Position numbers and translations under genes: made by a program. Below, one piece after another: positions 57,676-64,000 of a stretch of DNA of 64,000 bases. The notes beneath the pieces are model-generated. The model did no database searches. It saw nothing but the letters and a program-made list of their open reading frames with translations, and was not told where the DNA came from. Position 1 is the stretch's first letter. Every line of letters begins with the position of its first letter. Source of the stretch: Bathymodiolus brooksi (taxonomy: Eukaryota; Mollusca; Bivalvia; Mytilida; Modiolidae); assembly GCA_963680875.1 (NCBI GenBank), contig OY804577.1, positions 102,745,906-102,809,905 of the forward strand, given 5' to 3'.

Positions 57676-59623
57676 TCTGTAAATATTAATATATTTAGTG
57701 TGACTTTCCTTTATTCCATTTGTAGTTTTTGGTTTGTAGTTGATAAAGACATGTGTATCTTTCATATACAATGTAGTGGCAGCATCCAACCAAAATCTAC
57801 TTCTCAACAAAATTGTATGTAGAAGACACTAATAATGGACTCATTCAGTCCATAATACAAGGTTCCAGAATTGGTAATGGGTATATGAGGCCTTAGGTTT
57901 TATGAATCTGAATACAAGAGAACTCAGATCTATGTTCTTTGTTGATGTGTAAATTAGAAATTTCACTACTGATCAGCTGGGAAGTCAAAGCTGTGATGAT
58001 GTGATCTAACACTGATCTACTAATAAAACATTTCTTAAATACACTGTCGGAACAGTTCTAAAATGTAATAAAAAAATAGTAGAAACAGAAGCAAAATGGA
58101 TACCCCAATCACACTACATTTTGTAATTAATTATATATATAATTATATATTAATAAAGATCAACTTTGAGGTCTAACTTGGAACTAGAGATCTAACTTAT
58201 GTTTTACCATACAAGTCTTTAATCTTCTGTAGTCTTTTTAACCTCATTTCTTTATCGTAGTTTTACACACAAGTCTATAGTTAATAAAACTAATATTACC
58301 TGTAGTTTTTTTTATTGTTAACATCTTGGTTTTAAAATCCCATTCAATATAAAATTGTTTATAGAAACTTCAAATCTATCCAGGATTCATCTTTTTTATT
58401 TTTACAGAGAAGTACAGTTTATTCTCCAGTCAGTTAATTAATAATTTGTCAGCACAATGTAATCCGTGACAAAATCAAACACTTTTGAACCTTAAATATG
58501 CATACATGTATATCCAAACAGAAATATTAGCCACTTTCTAATGTTAGAACTACCAGGTTCAAACATTAATATCTTTAAATGTGTTGTTCATATTGACCTT
58601 TCTCTTGATTATATCGTCCAGTCAAACTTTACTTATCATATTTACCAAGGAATTGATCATGACAGTACCCCAGTTTTACAAAACAATATTTGAAGTTGTC
58701 ATATAGATCCTATTAATATGTCTTAAGTATATTGATCAAGACTTGAACATTTTATTGTCCCACCATACAGCTTTAAATAAAAGAAATGTTTACCTTGTTC
58801 TTTTATCTACCAGATTATTACATTCACAGCACAATGATTACAATATTGCATTTTATATTGGAAAGATTCCAGTTGAGCATACACTGAACATGTTTCGTCT
58901 TTTAAACCGTTAATTATTTCTTGTTGAACAAAAATAAGACAATAAACAATTTAAACTGTATAGAACTAGAGTAAATCTTTTAATTTAATTATTAAAAAAA
59001 AAATGACTAAACTTTATTAACAAGGAAAAGGTCAACAATTAAACAAATAAATGGTCGAACTGTATTGTCTAACATGTGAATCTGAATATATCTAGTTTTA
59101 AATAATAACAAAAGACAGTTATGAAGGTTATTCCAGAAACGTGTCGTGAGCACTAAATTTGATATCTACGTTTTTATTATAATTGTCAGTTATGGTTGTC
59201 ACCGATAGCCGAGTTTTATATACAAAAATTTCTTAATTGAATAAGTTAATTATTATTAATACAAAAATGTAGTAAGTTGAGACACTTTCAGGAAGCTTAA
59301 CGTTATTTAAAGTTAATATTTTAAATGAAGTATTAACTAAGTACTTTCACAGTACATATTTACTTTATGAATTAGGACAATAAGAGATAAGATTATTATT
59401 AAAATCATTTTTGAAAATAGGTCTTTCGTGGGAAAATGGAAGGTCAGGCTTATAAAAGATTGTTAGTTGCTTCAAAGTTCAGCAATAAATATTTCATGCA
59501 TATATATATTATTCAGCTTCTAGAAAAGGTATATAAATCAGAAGCCAAGAATGTGACATTACCAGTATATAAAAACCATGTCTAGCACCTGAATAACTAT
59601 TTTATTATGGACCATAATATGCG

Positions 59624-59738
59624 GGCGACTCTTCAAAATTACAAGGCGACTAGAATGTCGCTTTTGACCAACGAGAAAGCAAAGTCATCCTCCACAAGGC
59701 GATTTCTTCACCCGAATCACCCTAAAACGCGAGTCCTG
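59624..59738. mobile_element. Right-end fragment of the 1.3-kb hAT-like element
   Basis: 'gggcgactcttcaaaattac' through 'cgcgagtcctg' matches 33712-33825. Confidence 0.75.
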
Positions 59739-61092
59739 AATTTGGGCATAGCTTTTACTCCTAAATGGCCTGGTATACCCCGTTGAAAGTCCATGGAAAG
59801 TATGTCATTTTTCTATAAACAATAATATATATATATATACATTCTTTGGTCAAAAGTCTTTCCCTACCAAGATATTTCCTTATATTTTTCATATAAAACC
59901 ACTTATTTTTAAAAATATCTCCTGAAGTTATTTCTTAACTGATTTTCATGTATTTTTCAATGTTATAAGCAGAATTAATTAAGTTTATCTTTATATTTTC
60001 ATATCATTTTTTCGAACTTTTATTTACAACATTTATGAATTTAAAACAAATGTAAATTATCAACGTCACAATTTTCTATACGATTGCCGGTGCATATAAA
60101 CAAAATTAAACTTCATATTTAAATCATATTTTAAGGAAAAGTAGAAATAAAATTATATAAAAATTACAAGACAGAGAATTTATATTTTTTATGCTTTTAA
60201 TGCAGAAAATTTCATGAAAATCAAGTAAGAAATGACTTGACAAGAATTTTTAAAAAATCAGTTTTATATGAAATATACAGGGAATATTTTACAGCAGAAA
60301 GACTTGTGACCCATTATTGTAGAGATCAGGACTTCTATATTGTAATATCTTTGGAAACTCTGTGAAAAAAGGAATAGGCAATTTCCAACTCTGTGTTCCA
60401 CCAATATTTATGTTATGTCACACGTTTTTTGCCAGTTGATGTTGTTCTATGAAATATTTTTTTTAGTACTGTTAGATACCATAAGTTTGTAGGGAAAATC
60501 TATGCACAACACATCATAATTTGGCATTTATATGGTTATTATTGCATGCATTTTTGCAAATATTAGATGAGGTCATTTTTTTAAATCAATAAACCTTTTG
60601 CACATTCTAAAAATTATATGTTTTTATGTCTTTCTTATATGACTATCTCCCTTACGACTGGCAAAATGGTACCTGGTGCAGCAAGAGAAATGGAAAAGGA
60701 CAACAAAAGTGAGTATAATTTTCTAACAATTTGAACCTTGTAAAAACACAGTCACAGACACTAGACACTAAAAATTTCATACGGTCAATGGTAAAAAAAT
60801 TGTCATTATGTAATATAAAAAGAGAACGCCTCCAATGTAAAAATCTGCAATAATGAAAACTATTTGGTTAATTTTTTCATTAACAGTTTTCACTTTTAAA
60901 CTGTGGTATTTTTGGATCAAATGTTTTTCCGCCACATGATCATGCACATGATTAATTGGATTACAGCTATATATTGACATAAGCCACTTTTGTCGCGCTG
61001 CTGATGATCTTTCAGCTCCCTTGTGGATCGGCCATGATTGTTCTGTCTGCATTGATTATTTACATATGAATTTCAAATATAAGTAAATAAAA

Positions 61093-61731
61093 ACTAGTGG
61101 GCTGAGTCTGTCTCTCACCTTTCATTCTGCTTTGTGGAAACTTTGGCTACTCAGTTTCAGAGGAGAAGATTTTTTAGAAATCGACCAACCAGAAACAATA
61201 ATTGCCTATGGCGGCTATGTTTCTAAGCAGATCAGGATGAAATGAGCAATCTTGATAGAGAATTTTCAATAGATGCTTCCTACCAAGTTTCGGTTCATTT
61301 AGCCAAGCGGTTTCAGAGAAGAAGATATTTTAAAAATCGACCAATTAGAAACAAGAATTGCCTGTGGCAGCCATGTTTGTTGATGGATTGCGACGAAATG
61401 AGCAATCCTTATAGAAGACCTTCTATAGATGCTTCATACCAAGTTTTGTTTTATTTGGCCAGGGGGTTTCTGAGGAGAAGATTTTTTTAAATCGGCCAAT
61501 CAGAAAGAAGAATTGCCTGTGGCGGCCATGTTTGTTAATGGATCGGGACAAAATGAGCAATCTTTATAGAGAACCTTCCATAAATGCTTCCTACTAAGTT
61601 TCAGTTTATTTTAGCTAAGGGGTTTCAGAGGAGAAGATCAAAATGTGAAAAGTTAACGGACAACAGACGACTGACGCCAAGTGATGGCAAAAGCCCATGT
61701 TGCCTTTGGCAATTTGACAAGGTGAGCTAAA
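61093..61731. mobile_element. Relative of the 13.6-14.9 kb dispersed repeat
   Basis: Starts 'aactagtgggctgagtctgt', ends 'gccaagtgatggcaa' to 'aaggtgagctaaa', with three internal units of about 150-160 bp ('tttcagaggagaagatttt', 'gaattgcctgtggcggccat'). Shares both ends and internal phrases with 13579-14914. Confidence 0.7.
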
Positions 61732-61849
61732 AGGATATTGAATATTTATATATTGCTTTCTCTTTACTCAACATATAGAAATGTTTAAAAAAAAAGTACT
61801 ATCGTAAAGGGGGATAATTACAAAGTTTGCACAGTTTCTTTTTATTGAT

Positions 61850-62120
61850 TTGATTTGATTTTTGATGTTTAATGCCACTTTCAGCAATATTTCAGCTATT
61901 TCATGACGACCAGTTTTAGTGGTGGAAGAAGCCGGAGTACCCGGAGAGAACCACTGACCATGGGCAAGCAACTGGTAAACTTTATCACTTGCAGCTGTGA
62001 GTCGAGTGCACCCGTTTTTGTAATTTACAAAGCCGGGCTCGAACCCACGCCGTATTGGTGATAGGCTTATACGAGTTCTTAGGTAATCCAACTACCTAAC
62101 TCACTGAGCAACCCGGACCC
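61850..62120 (-). mobile_element. SINE subfamily with 14-bp TSD, second copy
   Basis: Same subfamily as 29254-29526. TTCTTTTTATTGAT is duplicated at 61836-61849 and 62121-62134. The head has 'gggttgctcagtgagtt' and the B-box-like GGGTTCGAGCCC. Confidence 0.92.
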
Positions 62121-62696
62121 TTCTTTTTATTGATATAGTGACCAGAATAATATATAACAAATAGAAAATGCACAAGTTATTACAACATGAACAGATTATG
62201 GTGAAAAAAATGTATGTCATTTTCATTGAACTTTGCCAATGCCAAATAATATCTAGATATGAGAGTTTAACAAGTATTCAAAAACATTGATAAGATGGCA
62301 ACATTCACTTGCTGGATTGTAAACACACATCTATTAATATTCCTTTTATTTTCATTATTTTGAACAAATCATGTATATTCAACAACTGTACAAACTATGT
62401 ACAATTCTAATAAAAATAGGAATATTAAATGTGTGCATGAATCTGATCATGGGTATAGCACTACCTATGACTAAAATATGTTATTCTTTTATTTATTTCC
62501 TGGAAATATTATTTAAATGCCTTTATATCATAGTGTACACTAAAAATCAGTGAATCTATAAATGGCAATCATGGAAAATTTAAAAAAAATTGCAGTACAT
62601 GTAATTTAATATTTTTCCCAAAAAACTTGCTGAAAATCAGACCGGAAATGTTACATCATGATTCATGTAGTGCAATATTTACATCAAGATGTACAG

Positions 62697-62810
62697 GGCG
62701 CCCACTACTTTGAAATCAGAGGGAGAAGTGACTTCTCTTTCAGGTGCTGACAAAAGAGAAGTGAGAGACAACAGGGAGAAGTGGTGAGAGTACAGGGAGA
62801 AGTCAAAATA
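62697..62810. mobile_element. Left-end fragment of the 1.3-kb hAT-like element
   Basis: 'gcccactactttgaaatcag' and 'gggagaagtgacttctcttt' match 32535-32640, with the repeated 'gggagaagtg' units. Confidence 0.7.
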
Positions 62811-64000
62811 TTTCTCTAATTGTACCACTTTTCACATTCACGGGGCATTATCTTGGCATTCGTATTTATTTAAAAAATGTGATAAAATACATAATTTTAT
62901 GCATAATGTTCAAATTTTATTAAAATTAATGCCTTAATAAAGATGTAATAAAGAAAATACGAATTTGGGCCCAGGTTTTTGGAACCGGACCCGGGCTACC
63001 ACTTTTACTAACCACCGTCCTTTTCAATAGTATAAAAACAATTTTTCAATAGTATAAAAACAATTTATTTCAATTACTTGCCTTGGTACTGGTAATATTT
63101 GGCAAAAAAAAGACACCAGTTATGAACAGAAGCCAGAAGAAATTAAATTTTCAGTTATTTCATGGTCAGTAGAGAAAAAACCTGATTAGTGATAGCTCTG
63201 TCCTTGTGGGGGGAAAAAACTGAATATTTAGCAAACTTGTAATTAGCATGAAAATTTTGTGTTTGGAGAACTTCTATTTTTTAGTTTATATTAATATAAT
63301 GTATTTAAACATTATATGTCCTATGATCAGATTCGTGCACTTGTGCATCACAGTGCAAAAATTCCCAATTCCCAACGGTGGGCTTTTGGACATAAATTTT
63401 TTTGAAAAGGAGTGATCACACAAAAAACAGTTTAAAAAAGTCAATTGAAAATGAGCGATCACACAAAAAACAATGCAAAATAGATAAATTATCATCTATA
63501 TAATTAACATAAATGTAACTCATTGCTAAATTTATGTACTCTCTATATATTTCAAACATCTCTTTTCGATAAATCTCATGTTGACTGACAAATGTCCAAT
63601 TGGAGATAATCGGTTCATTAATCAAACATGACTTTGACTCTTTGTAAATAAATTGTATGAAAGGTGACCTTTTTGACAGCCTTATAAAAGGGAAAAAACT
63701 CGCTTTAAAATGTATAATTTTAGAATCAGCTTTGAATATATGCAAATGGTCTATAAACTGATAATTGCTTCAGTGCAAACCTTCTGAAATGCTCAAGAAC
63801 GAATCGACGTGACAGAAGACACAAGATTGAGAACTGTCAAGTTCGAAATTGTAAACAACGCAAATAAAGTGAATTTTGCTTTTATGTATTGACAACATTT
63901 ATTTTTTTATAAAGTCAATATCACAAACTGTTTAACCTGGTTCATTTATTCTGTATCTACATTTGTTTTACCTGGAGGGAGATAAAAATGCATAATGTTA

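Larger units (their letters stand above)
53417..64000. other. Upstream flank, no supported gene
   Basis: About 10.6 kb of AT-rich DNA. A non-coding first TTLL exon and promoter presumably lie here or beyond, but I cannot place them. Contains the MITE at 53544-53693, a two-copy repeat at 54560-54735, a palindrome at 57589-57675, repeat fragments at 59624-59738 and 62697-62810, a dispersed repeat at 61093-61731 and a SINE at 61850-62120. The stretch 55400-57400 and most of 57850-59600 and 62820-64000 show nothing recognised. Confidence 0.5.

Noticed and set aside
61768..62091. 107-codon minus-strand ORF
   Set aside because: It lies in a SINE with a 14-bp target duplication; the homologous frame at 29251-29496 differs and is also a SINE.
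63416..63745. 109-codon minus-strand ORF
   Set aside because: Composition is that of AT-rich noncoding DNA; no motif or second copy seen.

Overview
This is AT-rich, repeat-dense animal nuclear DNA, most likely from a bivalve mollusc or a close relative. Three things point that way: a spliced gene with GT-AG introns, many tRNA-derived SINEs with a shared tail, and dispersed repeats that resemble ones I associate with bivalve genomes (for example 17087-17215 and the 'ggtgagc'-ended repeats at 13.6-14.9 kb and 61.1-61.7 kb). The species call is an inference. I see no bacterial operons, no CRISPR array and no rRNA or tRNA genes.

Gene content. One gene dominates: a tubulin polyglutamylase of the TTLL6/TTLL13 type on the minus strand, from its start codon at 53393 to a stop at 10663. 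I could place 17 coding exons by hand, and the reading phase is kept at every junction (3105 nt, 1034 codons plus stop). Exons 1-2 encode an acidic then lysine-rich N-terminus. Exons 3-10 encode the tubulin-tyrosine-ligase ATP-grasp domain. Exons 11-13 encode a basic/helical region typical of the family. Exons 14-17 encode a long Ser/Asn/Pro-rich tail that I do not recognise. Exon 13 can also be read through to a nearby stop (28695), which suggests a short isoform. The only other coding remnants are a 5'-truncated, broken L1-type LINE (19427-22563) and an unassigned acidic ORF at 48.1-48.4 kb.

Layout. 1-4.5 kb: homogeneous 80-bp satellite with a decayed edge to about 4.96 kb. 4.6-7.6 kb: MITEs and SINEs. 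7.6-10.66 kb: 3' flank. 10.66-53.4 kb: the TTLL gene, with introns full of mobile DNA. Notable intron content: a 5.4-kb nested foldback element (18176-23565) split by the LINE; a triplicated piece of exon 8 beside an 83-bp perfect palindrome (35.4-35.9 kb); a 32-bp minisatellite inside a MITE whose end lies about 7 bp from a splice donor (37.4-38.3 kb); a 1.3-kb hAT-like element (32.5-33.8 kb); and many minisatellites with 32-61 bp units. 53.4-64 kb: upstream flank with repeats and no gene I can support.

The main interest is structural: several insertions can be dated relative to each other from target-site duplications, empty sites and interrupted arrays visible within the window. I found no new multi-gene system. 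Exon boundaries come from splice motifs, phase and family similarity recalled from memory, not from transcript data.
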